Positions 15,186-24,332 are shown, numbered from the stretch's first letter. The stretch is 64,000 nucleotides of DNA from JAMXLJ01 sp036558745 (GCA_036558745.1 DATBEZ010000095.1:1-64000), one strand, 5' to 3'. The notes: generated by a model not told the origin, from the letters alone. Numbers and translations: made by a program.

Positions 15186-16393
15186 GCACGACGGCCGCCG
15201 TCGAGTTCGACCCGTTCTCGGACGAGTACTTCAACGACCCGACCGAGGTGTACCGGCGGCTGCGCGACGAAGTGCCCGTCTCCTTCAACGAGCGCTACGG
15301 GTTCTACGCGCTCTCGCGCTTCGCCGACGTCGTCACGGCCCATCGCGATTGGCAGGGCTTCTCGAGCGCCCACGGTGTCGACCTCAACTCGCTCACGAAG
15401 GACCCGGAGCTCATCAAGAGCTTCCGCAGCATCATCATGATGGACCCGCCCGAGCACGATCGCCTCCGCGCGCTCGTGAGCCGTGTCTTCACACCGCGGG
15501 CGGTGAGCGCGCTGGAACCCATGATCCGCGAGGTCATCACCGAGGTCCTGGAGCCGATCGAAGCCGCGCGTGAGTTCGACGCCGTGCGGGACTTCAGCGC
15601 GCACTTCCCGATCGAGATCATCTCCCGCATGCTCGGCGTGCCCGAGGGCGAGCGCCGGGGCATCCGCGAACGCATCGACCTGAGCCTCCACCGCGAGCCG
15701 GGCCAGCTCGACCCCACTCCCGAGGGCATGCAGGCGATGGCCGAGAGCGCGGCGTACTTCTCCGAGCTCGCGGGCGAGAAGCGCAAGCACCCCGGCGACG
15801 ACATGATGTCGCGCCTCACCCAGGTGACGGTCGACCGCGGCGATGGTGTGGAGACGGGCCTCGACGATCTCGAGATCGCCGGATTCGCGAGCCTGCTCGG
15901 CGGCGCGGGCGCCGAGACGGTGATGAAGCTCGTCGGCAACGCGGTCGTCCTCTTCTCCCACCACCCCGCCCAGTGGCAGACGATCCTCGACGACCGCGCG
16001 AAGGTCCCGAACGCGGTCGAGGAGATCCTGCGCTACCTGCCGCCCTCCCAGTACCAGGGCCGCTTCTCGGTCGCGGATCGCGAGTTCGACGGCGGCACGA
16101 TTCCCGCCGGCTTCCCCGTGCTGTTGCTGACGGGCGCGGCAACGCGTGACCCGCGCGCGTTCGAGCGCGCCGACGAGTTCGACATCGACCGGCCGCCCAG
16201 CGTCGCGATCGGCTTCGGGCACGGCGTGCACAGCTGCCTCGGCGCCGCGCTCGCGCGCATGGAGAGCCGCATCGCGATCGAGGAGCTCGCGGCACGCTGG
16301 CGGCGGCTCGACGTCGACGACACGGGCCTGCGCCGGGTCCACATGTCGAACGTCGCGGGCTACTCGAACGTCCCCGTTCGCGTCACCCGCTGA
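15182..16393 (+). CDS. cytochrome P450
   Basis: Soluble bacterial class I P450 of 403 residues. It has the I-helix GGAGAETVMK (the acid-alcohol pair is Glu-Thr), the ExxR of the K-helix in EEILRY, and the heme loop FGHGVHSCLGAALAR with Cys352 as axial ligand. It would insert oxygen into a hydrophobic substrate using electrons from a ferredoxin, none of which is encoded nearby. Its start is coupled to repeat-derived micro-ORFs, and an epoxide hydrolase gene begins only 4 bases after its stop, suggesting epoxidation followed by hydrolysis (inference). It is not a close paralogue of the other five P450s in the window. Confidence 0.93.
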   Translation: MSTTAAVEFDPFSDEYFNDPTEVYRRLRDEVPVSFNERYGFYALSRFADVVTAHRDWQGFSSAHGVDLNSLTKDPELIKSFRSIIMMDPPEHDRLRALVSRVFTPRAVSALEPMIREVITEVLEPIEAAREFDAVRDFSAHFPIEIISRMLGVPEGERRGIRERIDLSLHREPGQLDPTPEGMQAMAESAAYFSELAGEKRKHPGDDMMSRLTQVTVDRGDGVETGLDDLEIAGFASLLGGAGAETVMKLVGNAVVLFSHHPAQWQTILDDRAKVPNAVEEILRYLPPSQYQGRFSVADREFDGGTIPAGFPVLLLTGAATRDPRAFERADEFDIDRPPSVAIGFGHGVHSCLGAALARMESRIAIEELAARWRRLDVDDTGLRRVHMSNVAGYSNVPVRVTR

Positions 16394-16397
16394 GAAC

Positions 16398-17543
16398 GTG
16401 GCCGACGCGATCGAGCGCTTCGAGATCCGGGTCGAGGACGACGTCCTCGACGACCTGCGCGACCGGCTCGCCCGGACCCGTTTCCCCGACCAGATCGACG
16501 GCACCGGCTGGGAGTACGGGATGCCCGTCGATTACCTGCGCGAGCTGGTGCGGTACTGGCGTGACGTCTACGACTGGCGCGCCGAGGAGGCACGGCTCAA
16601 CCGCCTCGAGCACTTCCGCACCGTGATCGACGGGCAGTCGATCCACTTCGTGCACGCGCGCTCGCAGCGCGCCGACGCGATGCCGCTGCTCCTCACGCAC
16701 GGCTGGCCCGGCTCGATCGTCGAGTTCCTCGACGTCATCCCCCGACTGAGCGCCCCGGAGGCATACGGCGGGAGCGCCCACGACGCGTTCCATGTCGTCG
16801 CACCGTCGCTCCCCGGCTACGGCTTCTCCGAGCCCACGCGCACGCGCGGCTGGGACACCTGGCGTGTCGCGCGCGCGTTCATCGAGCTCATGCACCGACT
16901 CGACTACACGCGCTACGGCGCCCAGGGCGGCGACTGGGGTGCGCAGGTGTCGACCAGGATCGGTGCGCTCGATCCCGACCACTGCGCGGCCATTCACCTC
17001 AACATGCCGATCGGTGCGCGCCCGAAGGATGCGGTCGAGCTCAGCGACGAGGATCAGGCCACGCTCGCGGCCATGGCGCACTTCCAGCGCGAGGAGAGCG
17101 GCTACGCGAACGAGCAGGCGACGAAGCCACAGACACTGGGCGCCGCGCTCAACGACTCTCCCGCCGGCCTGCTCGCGTGGATCGTCGAGAAGTTCCGCAC
17201 GTGGAGCGACTGCGACGGGCACCCCGAGAACGTCTTCACCCGCGACCAGCTCCTGACCAACGTCACGATCTACTGGATCACGCAGACGATCACGCCGTCG
17301 GCCCGGCTCTACTGGGAGAACCAGCACGTGCGCGCCGAGGACGGCGCCGGTCGACGGGTCGAGGTCCCGACGGGCGTCGCGTGCTACCCGAAGGAAGTGG
17401 TGCGCTTCCCGCGGGCGTGGGTCGAGCGTCGCTACAACGTCACCTACTGGAACGACATGCCCCGCGGTGGCCACTTCGCCGCCATGGAGCAGCCAGAGCT
17501 GTTCGTCGACGACGTGCGCGCCTTCTTCCGCACGGTGCGCTGA
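16398..17543 (+). CDS. epoxide hydrolase (alpha/beta hydrolase with EHN domain)
   Basis: Epoxide hydrolase of 381 residues from GTG at 16398. The N-terminal EHN domain (about residues 1-100, RFEIRVEDDVLDDLRDRLA) is typical of juvenile-hormone/microsomal-type enzymes. The oxyanion segment is HGWPGS, nucleophile Asp179 lies in GGDWGAQ, and the base His359 lies in GGHFAAMEQPE. It opens an epoxide to a trans-diol through an ester intermediate. Located 4 bases after the P450 stop, it probably processes the product of that P450. No signal peptide is present. The gene ends 100 bases before the next operon, which has its own operator-like palindrome. Confidence 0.92.
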   Translation: MADAIERFEIRVEDDVLDDLRDRLARTRFPDQIDGTGWEYGMPVDYLRELVRYWRDVYDWRAEEARLNRLEHFRTVIDGQSIHFVHARSQRADAMPLLLTHGWPGSIVEFLDVIPRLSAPEAYGGSAHDAFHVVAPSLPGYGFSEPTRTRGWDTWRVARAFIELMHRLDYTRYGAQGGDWGAQVSTRIGALDPDHCAAIHLNMPIGARPKDAVELSDEDQATLAAMAHFQREESGYANEQATKPQTLGAALNDSPAGLLAWIVEKFRTWSDCDGHPENVFTRDQLLTNVTIYWITQTITPSARLYWENQHVRAEDGAGRRVEVPTGVACYPKEVVRFPRAWVERRYNVTYWNDMPRGGHFAAMEQPELFVDDVRAFFRTVR

Positions 17544-17590
17544 GCGACCGGCCACGTCGCGGGCGCTCGACGACACAGTTGCCCTCCGGT

Positions 17591-17619
17591 AATTGGCGCC
17601 ATACTGTATGGCGCGAATT
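17591..17619. promoter_or_regulatory. 29-bp near-perfect palindrome, operator candidate
   Basis: Arms AATT-G-GCGCCATA and TATGGCGC-G-AATT around a CTG centre; only the G/G pair breaks symmetry. It lies 24 bases before the ATG at 17644, the first gene of the SDR-molybdenum hydroxylase-P450-TetR operon. Its size and dyad form fit a TetR-family operator, and the TetR encoded last in this operon (22780-23391) is the obvious candidate to bind it. The symmetry is seen directly; the regulator is inferred. Confidence 0.65.
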
Positions 17620-17643
17620 CTCGGGGGACGCGGAGGTCGGTCG

Positions 17644-18384
17644 ATGGGCCAGTTGGACGGCAAGGTCGCGGTCATCACGGGGGCAGGGTCCGGCATGGCC
17701 AAGGCCTCGGTGAAGGTGTTCGTCCGCGAGGGGGCGAAGGTCGTCGCTGGTGACATCAGCGGCGCCGAGAAGGACACCGCCAACGAGGTCGGCGAGGGCG
17801 TGCTCCCCGTCCACTGCGACGTGACGAAGGAGGCCGACGTCGAGGCGATCATGCGCGCCGCGGTCGAGGAGTTCGGCCGTCTCGACGCGGTGCTGAACGT
17901 CGCCGGCATCGCCGAAGGCGTCATGCTCACCGACGTCACGATGGATCACTACGACCGCACGATGGACATCGACCTGCGCGGCGTGCTCCTCGGGATGAAG
18001 CACGGCATCCGCACGATGCTCGAGGCCGGGAACGGCGGCGCGGTCGTCAACTGGTCGTCGATCGGCGGGCTGAACGCGTCGATCTTCACGAGCGTCTACG
18101 GCGCGGCGAAGGCCGGCGTGATCTCGCTCACGAAGACGGGCGCGCTCGAGTACGCGGCCCAGAACATCCGCGTGAACTGCGTGTGCCCCGGCTTCATCAA
18201 GACCGAGATCATGGGCGCGAGCCTCGACCACATGCCCGGCGCCGCGGAGAACACACCGCTCAAGCGACTGGGTCAGCCGCAGGAGGTCGCGGAGGTCGCT
18301 GCGTTCCTCGCGTCCGACCGCGCGTCGTTCGTCACCGGCGCGGTCATCCCGGTCGACGGTGGTCGCAGCGTCGCGATCGTCTGA
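17644..18384 (+). CDS. short-chain dehydrogenase/reductase
   Basis: SDR of 246 residues; ATG at 17644 is chosen because it is followed directly by the conserved LDGKVAVITGAGSG. The catalytic segment is SVYGAAKAG with SSIGG upstream, and the C-terminus is VIPVDGGRSVAIV. The nucleotide loop reads TGAGSGMA where the family usually has GxxxGxG, so the last glycine is alanine; this may weaken or alter cofactor binding. It heads an operon of SDR, molybdenum hydroxylase, P450 and TetR and is preceded by a large palindrome. It is likely to act on a hydroxyl group made by the oxidising enzymes downstream. Confidence 0.88.
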   Translation: MGQLDGKVAVITGAGSGMAKASVKVFVREGAKVVAGDISGAEKDTANEVGEGVLPVHCDVTKEADVEAIMRAAVEEFGRLDAVLNVAGIAEGVMLTDVTMDHYDRTMDIDLRGVLLGMKHGIRTMLEAGNGGAVVNWSSIGGLNASIFTSVYGAAKAGVISLTKTGALEYAAQNIRVNCVCPGFIKTEIMGASLDHMPGAAENTPLKRLGQPQEVAEVAAFLASDRASFVTGAVIPVDGGRSVAIV

Positions 18385-18397
18385 GGTCCCGGCCCCG

Positions 18398-19273
18398 GTG
18401 AAGCCCGCGCCGTTCGAGTACCACGCGCCCGAGTCGCTCGGCGACGCCGCGGCCCTGCTCTCGGAGCTCGGTGACGAGGCGAAGGTGCTCGCGGGCGGGC
18501 AGAGCCTCGTCCCGATGCTCGCGCTCCGGCTCGCCGTGTTCGAGCACCTCGTCGACGTCGGCCGCGTCGCGGAGCTGCGCGGCATCGAACGCCGCAACGG
18601 CTCGTTGTGGGTCGGCGCCGCGACCACGCAGGCACGGGTCGAGCGCGACACGGAGGTCGCGTCTGGGGTGCCCCTGCTCGACAAGGCGACACCGCTCATC
18701 GGTCACTTCCAGATCCGCAACCGCGGCACGCTGGGTGGGTCGATCGCGCACGCGGACCCGGCGGCCGAATACCCCGCGGTCGCGCTGGCACTCGATGCCC
18801 GCATGGAGGTCGTCTCCGCATCCGGTGGCCGGACGATCGACGCGCGCGACTTCTTCACGGGCACGTGGACGACGAGCATGGCTCCCGACGAGCTGCTGAC
18901 CGGCGTGTCGTTTCCCGTCTGGACCGGGCGGTGCGGCTTCGCCGTCGAGGAGTTCGCCCGCCGCCACGGCGACTTCGCGATCGCCGGGGCCGCCGTCGGC
19001 GTGCAGCTCGACGACACCGACCGCGTCCGCCGTTGCGCGATCGGGCTGATCGGCCTCGGCTCCACCCCCGAGCGGGCCGGCGCCGCGGAGGCCGCGGTGA
19101 CGGGCCGGTCCGTCGCGGAGATCGATGCCGCGGAAGCCGGCCGCGTCGCGACGGCGGACCTCGGTTCGGTCCCCTCCGACCTGCACGGCTCAGCCACGTA
19201 CCGGGCGCGGGTCGGCGCGGCGATGGTGGCGCGCGCGTTGGCCGGGGCGATCGCGGAGGCCGGTGGTGGCTGA
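18398..19273 (+). CDS. molybdenum hydroxylase medium (FAD) subunit, CoxM type
   Basis: FAD-binding subunit of the xanthine dehydrogenase/CO dehydrogenase family, 291 residues from GTG at 18398. It has the FAD motif AGGQSLVPML (about 32-41) and the second conserved block RNRGTLGGSIAHADPAAEYP. It passes electrons from the iron-sulfur centres to the final acceptor. It overlaps the large-subunit gene by 8 bases. The small [2Fe-2S] subunit that should complete the enzyme is not encoded in this operon or elsewhere in the window, so it must be supplied from another locus or be absent. Confidence 0.9.
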   Translation: MKPAPFEYHAPESLGDAAALLSELGDEAKVLAGGQSLVPMLALRLAVFEHLVDVGRVAELRGIERRNGSLWVGAATTQARVERDTEVASGVPLLDKATPLIGHFQIRNRGTLGGSIAHADPAAEYPAVALALDARMEVVSASGGRTIDARDFFTGTWTTSMAPDELLTGVSFPVWTGRCGFAVEEFARRHGDFAIAGAAVGVQLDDTDRVRRCAIGLIGLGSTPERAGAAEAAVTGRSVAEIDAAEAGRVATADLGSVPSDLHGSATYRARVGAAMVARALAGAIAEAGGG

Positions 19274-21602
19274 CGCGACCGGCAGCGCGCCCGGCGTCCG
19301 CTACGTCGGGGCGCGGGTCAACCGGGTCGAGGACGCGCGGCTCGTCACGGGCCGGGGCGCGTACGTCGACGACGTGGTCCTCCCGGGGATGCTGCACGCG
19401 TGCTTCGTGCGGAGCCCGTTCCCACGCGCTGCCATCGGCGGCATCGACACGTCGCCCGCCCTCGCGCTGCCGGGCGTGCGCTTCGTGTTCACCGCGGCCG
19501 ACCTCAACCCCGATGTGAAGGAGCAGTGGCACACGTCGATGGGACCGATGGGTCCCGAGACGCCGCGACCACCGCTCGCCGAGGGTGAGGCCCGCTTCGC
19601 GGGCGATCCGGTCGCGCTCGTCGTGGCCGAGAGCCGCGCCCTCGCGGAGGACGCGGCCGACCTCGTCGACGTCGACTACGACCCCCTACCGGCGGTCGTC
19701 GACTACATCGAGGCCGAGGCCGCGGACGCGCTGGTCCACGAGGCCCACGGGTCGAACCTCGTCGGCGAGATCAACGGGTTGCCCGCGTCCGCGCTCGAGG
19801 AGGTGTTCTCGCGGGCCGCCCACGTCGTGCGCGAGACGATCCATCAGCAGGCCTACGCGGCGGTGCCGATGGAAGCCCGCGGTCTCCTCGTCGACTGCTC
19901 GCGCGCCACCGGCGACATGACGATCTACGCGGCGACGCAGGCACCGCACGAGGTCCGCCTGTTCTGCGCGCGACTCCTCGGCATCCCCGAGCAGCGCGTC
20001 CGGGTGGTGATGCGCGACACGGGCGGCGGGTTCGGCCAGAAGGTGATGGTGCAGCGCGACGAGATGTGCGTGATGCTCGCGGCACCGAAGGTCGGCGCGC
20101 CGTTGAAGTGGGTCGAGGACCGTCGCGAGAACCTGCTCGCGGCGGGCAAGGCGCGCCAGGAGCACGGCGACGTGACCATGGCCTTCGACGGTGACGGTCT
20201 GCTCCAGGCCGTGCACATCGACTTCGTCGCGGACTCCGGTGCCTACCCGACACCGTGGCCGGTGATGACGTCGGCCGCGGTCGGCATGATCTTCCCCGGC
20301 CCCTACCGCATCCCCCGGTCGGGCTTCAGCGCGAAGGCGATCTACACCAACACCGTCGGGCGCGCCGCCTACCGGGGGCCGTGGCAGTTCGAGTCGCTCG
20401 CGCGCGAGGTGATGCTCGACATCTCCGCGCGCCGCATCGGCATGGACCCGGTCGAGCTGCGCCGGCGCAACCTGCTGCACCGTGACGAGCTGCCGTACCG
20501 CAACCCGAACGGCATGACCTACGACAGCATCTCGCCGCTCGAGACGTTCGAGCAGGCGCTCGAGATCCTCGACTACGACGCCTTCCGCGCCGAGCAGGCT
20601 GCCGCGCGCGCGGCCGGTCGGTACCTCGGCGTCGGCGTCTCGAACTACGTCGAGCCCTCGACGCCCGGCTTCGGCTACTACGGAACCGAGGCGGCGACCA
20701 TCCGGGTCGAGCCGTCGGGCGCGGTCAACGTCTACATCGCGGGCGGCTCGACCGGGAACAGCATCGAGACCACCGTGGTGCAGCTCGCCGCCGACGCGCT
20801 CGGCGCGCGGATCGAGGACGTCAACACGATCCAGGGCGACACCGCGGTCGCCGGTTTCGGCGCGGGTGCGGCCGGCAGCCGCAGCGGGTCGATGACCGCC
20901 GGCGCGGTCGGCGAGACCGCGAGCATCCTGCGCGAGCGCATCCGCGCCATCGCCGCGCACAAGCTCGAGGCGGCCGTCGACGACATCGAGGTGTCGGAGA
21001 GCCGTGCGAGCGTCCGCGGGTCACCGTCGGTCGGCATCTCGCTCGCGGAGATCGCCGGCCTCGCCTACTTCCAGCCCCAGGCGCTGCCGCCGGGCATGGC
21101 CGCCGGCCTGGAAGCGAGCGCGCGCTACACCGCGGCCGCACCCTCCATCTGGGTGAACGCGGCCCACGTGTGCACGTGCGAGGTCGAGGTCGAGACGGGC
21201 CACGTGACGCTCCTCCGCTACATCGTGAGCGAGGACTGCGGCCCGATGATCAACCCCAACGTCGTCGAGGGCCAGATCGCCGGTGGCGTCGCGCAGGGAA
21301 TCGGCGGCGTGCTCTACGAGCACCTCGCCTACGACGACGACGGCAACCCGGTCGCGACCACGTTCATGGACTACCTGATGCCCACCGCCACCGAGATACC
21401 CGTCATCGAGTACGGCCACATCGAGACGCCGAGTCCCGGCCCGGGTGGCTACAAGGGCGTCGGGGAAGGCGGCGCGATCGGCGCGCCGCCCGCGGTCGTC
21501 AACGCGGTCGCCGACGCGATCTCGCCGTTCGGCGTGACGGTGACGCGCCTGCCGTTGACACCGTCCCGGATCACCGCACTCCTGGAGGGAGACGCTCCGT
21601 GA
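19266..21602 (+). CDS. molybdenum hydroxylase large subunit, CoxL / aldehyde oxidase type
   Basis: Molybdopterin-binding subunit of 778 residues from GTG at 19266 (GTG at 19263 is equally possible). It has the N-terminal a/b hammerhead (RVEDARLVTGRGAYVDD), the GGGFGQK motif, AYRGPWQFE where true CO dehydrogenases have the AYRCSFR loop, and the catalytic glutamate in GVGEGGAIGAPPAV. The lack of the AYRCSFR cysteine makes it a form II enzyme that hydroxylates an aldehyde or N-heterocycle, with no CO oxidation. The stop overlaps the P450 GTG by 4 bases. The FAD subunit is directly upstream; no iron-sulfur subunit accompanies it. Confidence 0.92.
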   Translation: MADATGSAPGVRYVGARVNRVEDARLVTGRGAYVDDVVLPGMLHACFVRSPFPRAAIGGIDTSPALALPGVRFVFTAADLNPDVKEQWHTSMGPMGPETPRPPLAEGEARFAGDPVALVVAESRALAEDAADLVDVDYDPLPAVVDYIEAEAADALVHEAHGSNLVGEINGLPASALEEVFSRAAHVVRETIHQQAYAAVPMEARGLLVDCSRATGDMTIYAATQAPHEVRLFCARLLGIPEQRVRVVMRDTGGGFGQKVMVQRDEMCVMLAAPKVGAPLKWVEDRRENLLAAGKARQEHGDVTMAFDGDGLLQAVHIDFVADSGAYPTPWPVMTSAAVGMIFPGPYRIPRSGFSAKAIYTNTVGRAAYRGPWQFESLAREVMLDISARRIGMDPVELRRRNLLHRDELPYRNPNGMTYDSISPLETFEQALEILDYDAFRAEQAAARAAGRYLGVGVSNYVEPSTPGFGYYGTEAATIRVEPSGAVNVYIAGGSTGNSIETTVVQLAADALGARIEDVNTIQGDTAVAGFGAGAAGSRSGSMTAGAVGETASILRERIRAIAAHKLEAAVDDIEVSESRASVRGSPSVGISLAEIAGLAYFQPQALPPGMAAGLEASARYTAAAPSIWVNAAHVCTCEVEVETGHVTLLRYIVSEDCGPMINPNVVEGQIAGGVAQGIGGVLYEHLAYDDDGNPVATTFMDYLMPTATEIPVIEYGHIETPSPGPGGYKGVGEGGAIGAPPAVVNAVADAISPFGVTVTRLPLTPSRITALLEGDAP

Positions 21603-22783
21603 GCGACCTGTATTACGACCCCTACAACGCGATCAACAACGTCGACCCGTACCCGTTGTACCGGCGCCTGCGCGAAGAGGCACCCCTCTACTACAACGAG
21701 AAGTACGACTTCTACGCGGTCAGCCGCTACGAGGACTGCGAGCGCGGGCTGGTCGACGCCAAGCGCTACATCTCCGGGCGCGGCGGTGTGCTGGAGCTCA
21801 TCAAGGCGAACATCGAGATGCCGCCGGGCAACCTCATCTTCGAGGACCCGCCCGCGCACGACGTGCACCGCAGCCTGCTCTCCCGGGTGTTCACGCCGCG
21901 ACGCGTCTCGGCGCTGGAACCGAAGATCCGCGAGTTCTGCGCGAACAGTCTCGACCCCCTCGTCGGCACGGGCGAGTTCGACTTCATCGCGAACCTCGGC
22001 GCGCAGATGCCGATGCGCGTGGTCGGCCTCCTCTTCGGCATCCCCGAGGCCGACTTGGAGACCGTACGTGAGGGCACGGACGCGAACCTGCGGACCGAGG
22101 CCGGCAAACCGATGGAGGTCGCGCAGGACGTCACGTTCGGCAGCGAGATGTTCGCCGACTACATCGACTGGCGTATGGACAACCCGTCCGACGACCTCAT
22201 GACCGAGCTCCTCCACACCGAGTTCGAGGACGAGCACGGCACGACGCGAACCCTGACCCGGGACGAGGCGTTGCTGTACACGACCGTCGTCGCGGGCGCG
22301 GGCAACGAGACGACGACGCGTCTCATCGGGTGGGCCGGCAAGGTGCTGGCCGAGAACCCCGACCAGCGTCGCGAGCTCGTCGAGGACCGGTCATTGATCC
22401 CGAACGCGATCGAGGAGCTGCTGCGCTACGAGTCGCCCGGACCGCAGATCGGCCGGTACGTGCCCGAGGAGGTCGTCGTCTACGACACCAAGCTCCCCGA
22501 GGGCAGTTGCATGATGTTCCTGGTATCGGCCGCGAACCGAGACGACCGCCGCTACGAGGACCCGGACCGCTTCGACATCCACCGTAAGGTCGGTCAGCAC
22601 CTCGCGTTCGGCTACGGCATCCACTACTGCCTCGGGGCCGCGCTCGCCCGCCTCGAAGGCCGGATCGCGCTCGACGAGGTGCTGACGCGCTTCCCCGTGT
22701 GGGACGTCGATCTCGAACGCGCGCGGATCTCCCCGACCTCGACCGTGCGCGGCTACGAAACGCTGCCGGCGACGGTGTCGTGA
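21599..22783 (+). CDS. cytochrome P450
   Basis: Class I P450 of 394 residues, start GTG at 21599 overlapping the molybdenum hydroxylase stop (GTGA). I-helix VAGAGNETTTRL, K-helix EELLRYE, and heme loop FGYGIHYCLGAALARLE with Cys344. It is a close paralogue of the P450 at 32240-33439: both begin with YYDPY, share EAPLY-NEKYDF and have almost the same segment around DPLVGTG. This suggests gene duplication between two neighbouring catabolic operons. Its stop in turn overlaps the TetR start by 4 bases, so regulator and enzyme levels are tied. Confidence 0.93.
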   Translation: MSDLYYDPYNAINNVDPYPLYRRLREEAPLYYNEKYDFYAVSRYEDCERGLVDAKRYISGRGGVLELIKANIEMPPGNLIFEDPPAHDVHRSLLSRVFTPRRVSALEPKIREFCANSLDPLVGTGEFDFIANLGAQMPMRVVGLLFGIPEADLETVREGTDANLRTEAGKPMEVAQDVTFGSEMFADYIDWRMDNPSDDLMTELLHTEFEDEHGTTRTLTRDEALLYTTVVAGAGNETTTRLIGWAGKVLAENPDQRRELVEDRSLIPNAIEELLRYESPGPQIGRYVPEEVVVYDTKLPEGSCMMFLVSAANRDDRRYEDPDRFDIHRKVGQHLAFGYGIHYCLGAALARLEGRIALDEVLTRFPVWDVDLERARISPTSTVRGYETLPATVS

Positions 22784-23391
22784 CGGCCACGCCCGAGCCG
22801 GCGAGACGCCGGTACGACAGCCCGGTTCGGCGTCAGCGCGCCGCGGAGACACGCGAGCGGATCATCGTCGCGGGGGCCGCGATCCTCCACGACAACCCGG
22901 TGTGGAACTGGGACGCGCTGACCGTGCGCGGCGTCGCCGAACGCGCCGGCGTGAACGAGCGCACCGTGTACCGGCACTTCGAGGGCGAGCGAGAGTTGCG
23001 CGACGCGGTGATGGCGCGTCTCGAAGAGGAGGCCGGCGTCTCGCCCGAAGGTCTCGAGCTCGATCAGCTGCCGCGGTTCACGGAGCGGCTCCTGGAGTAC
23101 GTGTCGTCGTTCCCGCTCGAGCCCCGAACACCGCGCGACCCCACACTCGTGACCGCGCACGCGCGCCTGCGCGACACGCTCCTCACCGCGGTGCGGCGTG
23201 CCAACCCGGAGTGGTCGGAGCGCGACCGCACGATCGCGGCGGCGATGCTCGACGTGCTGTGGAACGTTGCGTCCTACGAACGGCTCGTGGCCGACTGGGA
23301 TCTCGACCCCAAGGACGCGGTGGCCGGTGTCACCTGGGCGATCGGGCTCGTCGAGGACGCGATCCGCGAGGGCCGCGCGCCGCGACGCTGA
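22780..23391 (+). CDS. TetR-family transcriptional regulator
   Basis: TetR-like repressor of 203 residues from GTG at 22780. The N-terminal helix-turn-helix (about residues 24-75) includes ETRERIIVAGAAIL, then VRGVAERAGVNERTVYRHF. The C-terminal ligand domain is unassigned. It is the last gene of the operon starting at 17644 and overlaps the P450 by GTGA; an autoregulated repressor binding the palindrome at 17591-17619 is the simplest model. The likely ligand is the operon substrate or its CoA ester (inference). Confidence 0.9.
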   Translation: MTATPEPARRRYDSPVRRQRAAETRERIIVAGAAILHDNPVWNWDALTVRGVAERAGVNERTVYRHFEGERELRDAVMARLEEEAGVSPEGLELDQLPRFTERLLEYVSSFPLEPRTPRDPTLVTAHARLRDTLLTAVRRANPEWSERDRTIAAAMLDVLWNVASYERLVADWDLDPKDAVAGVTWAIGLVEDAIREGRAPRR

Positions 23392-23453
23392 GGTCGACCA
23401 CGGTAGGGTTCGGGACGCGGCGGCTACGGAGCTTCCTCAGCTCGGGAGGAACG

Positions 23454-24332
23454 GTGGGCGCCGGTATCCGAACGTGTCGCCGCTCGACGTTGTTTGCGCT
23501 GGCCGCGATCGCAACCGTCGCGACCGCGTGCGCGGGCAGCGGATCGAAGCCGGCCTCGAGCGCGCCGACGACCGCCGCGCACACCTCGACGGCGGTGAAG
23601 CTCGGGAGCGGCGGCACCTACGCCGCGGTCGGGAGCTCGTACGCCGCCGGCCCCGGCATCCCGAGCCAGCTGCCCGGCACGTGTGCCCGCTCCGATCACA
23701 ACTACCCGCATCTCGTCGCCGCGGCGCTCCACCTCGACCTGACCGACGTCTCCTGCAGCGGGGCGACCACCGCGAACGCCGTCGACACGCCACAGGGGAC
23801 GAACCCTCCGCAGCTGGACGCGGTGACTGCACGCACGACACTCGTCACCATGACCATCGGCGGGAACGACGTCGGCTACATCGCGACGGCTCTCGCCTGC
23901 GGTCAGCCCCACGGCTCCGGCTGCTCGGCCGACCCGGCAACGCTCGATCGCGAGTTCACAGAGCTGCACGGGTCGCTGACCTCGCTGATCGCGGACGTGC
24001 GCGCCAAGGCCCCGTCGGCCACGATCGTGCTCGTCACGTACCCGCGTCTCGTTCCGACGAATGCGTGCCCCGCGCTCTCCTACACGCCGGCCGGGACGGC
24101 ACTCGTCGGTTCGATGGGCCAGCGGTTGCAGCAGGTGTTCGTCGCGGTCGCGAAGGACACAGGAGTGCGCCTGGCCGACCCGTACGCCGTCGGCGACGGT
24201 CACGGGCCCTGCGCGCCTGCGAGCGCGCGCTGGATCGACGGCAAGGTCGCGCCGGGGGCGTTCCCCTACCACCCGACTGCGCTCGGCCACCTCGAGATGG
24301 CCCGCCTCGTCGAGCACGCGCTCGGCCACTGA
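23454..24332 (+). CDS. secreted SGNH/GDSL-family hydrolase
   Basis: Exported esterase or lipase-like enzyme of 292 residues. GTG at 23454 follows GGGAGGAAC. The signal peptide is RTCRRSTLFALAAIATVATAC; the cysteine could be lipidated, though the lipobox is weak, and a Ser/Thr/Ala-rich linker follows. SGNH blocks: the serine block is GSSYAAGPG (GSS in place of GDS), GGND in TIGGNDVGY, and the catalytic His in YHPTALGH. Six or more cysteines suggest disulphides. It resembles actinobacterial lipases that cleave lipid esters outside the cell, so it could release substrate for the intracellular enzymes. It lies 62 bases after the TetR gene. Confidence 0.88.
   Translation: MGAGIRTCRRSTLFALAAIATVATACAGSGSKPASSAPTTAAHTSTAVKLGSGGTYAAVGSSYAAGPGIPSQLPGTCARSDHNYPHLVAAALHLDLTDVSCSGATTANAVDTPQGTNPPQLDAVTARTTLVTMTIGGNDVGYIATALACGQPHGSGCSADPATLDREFTELHGSLTSLIADVRAKAPSATIVLVTYPRLVPTNACPALSYTPAGTALVGSMGQRLQQVFVAVAKDTGVRLADPYAVGDGHGPCAPASARWIDGKVAPGAFPYHPTALGHLEMARLVEHALGH

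Noticed and set aside
15008..16504. 498-codon minus-strand frame across the repeat and P450
   Set aside because: Shadow of the P450; the repeat part reads as Ser/Arg-rich low complexity.
19266..21602. Large subunit considered as a true CO dehydrogenase (CoxL form I)
   Set aside because: The active-site loop reads AYRGPWQFE and lacks the AYRCSFR cysteine; no CoxS is present.
23398..23408. ACGGTAGGG sequence before the SGNH hydrolase gene
   Set aside because: Shares only six or seven bases with the operator box; likely chance.
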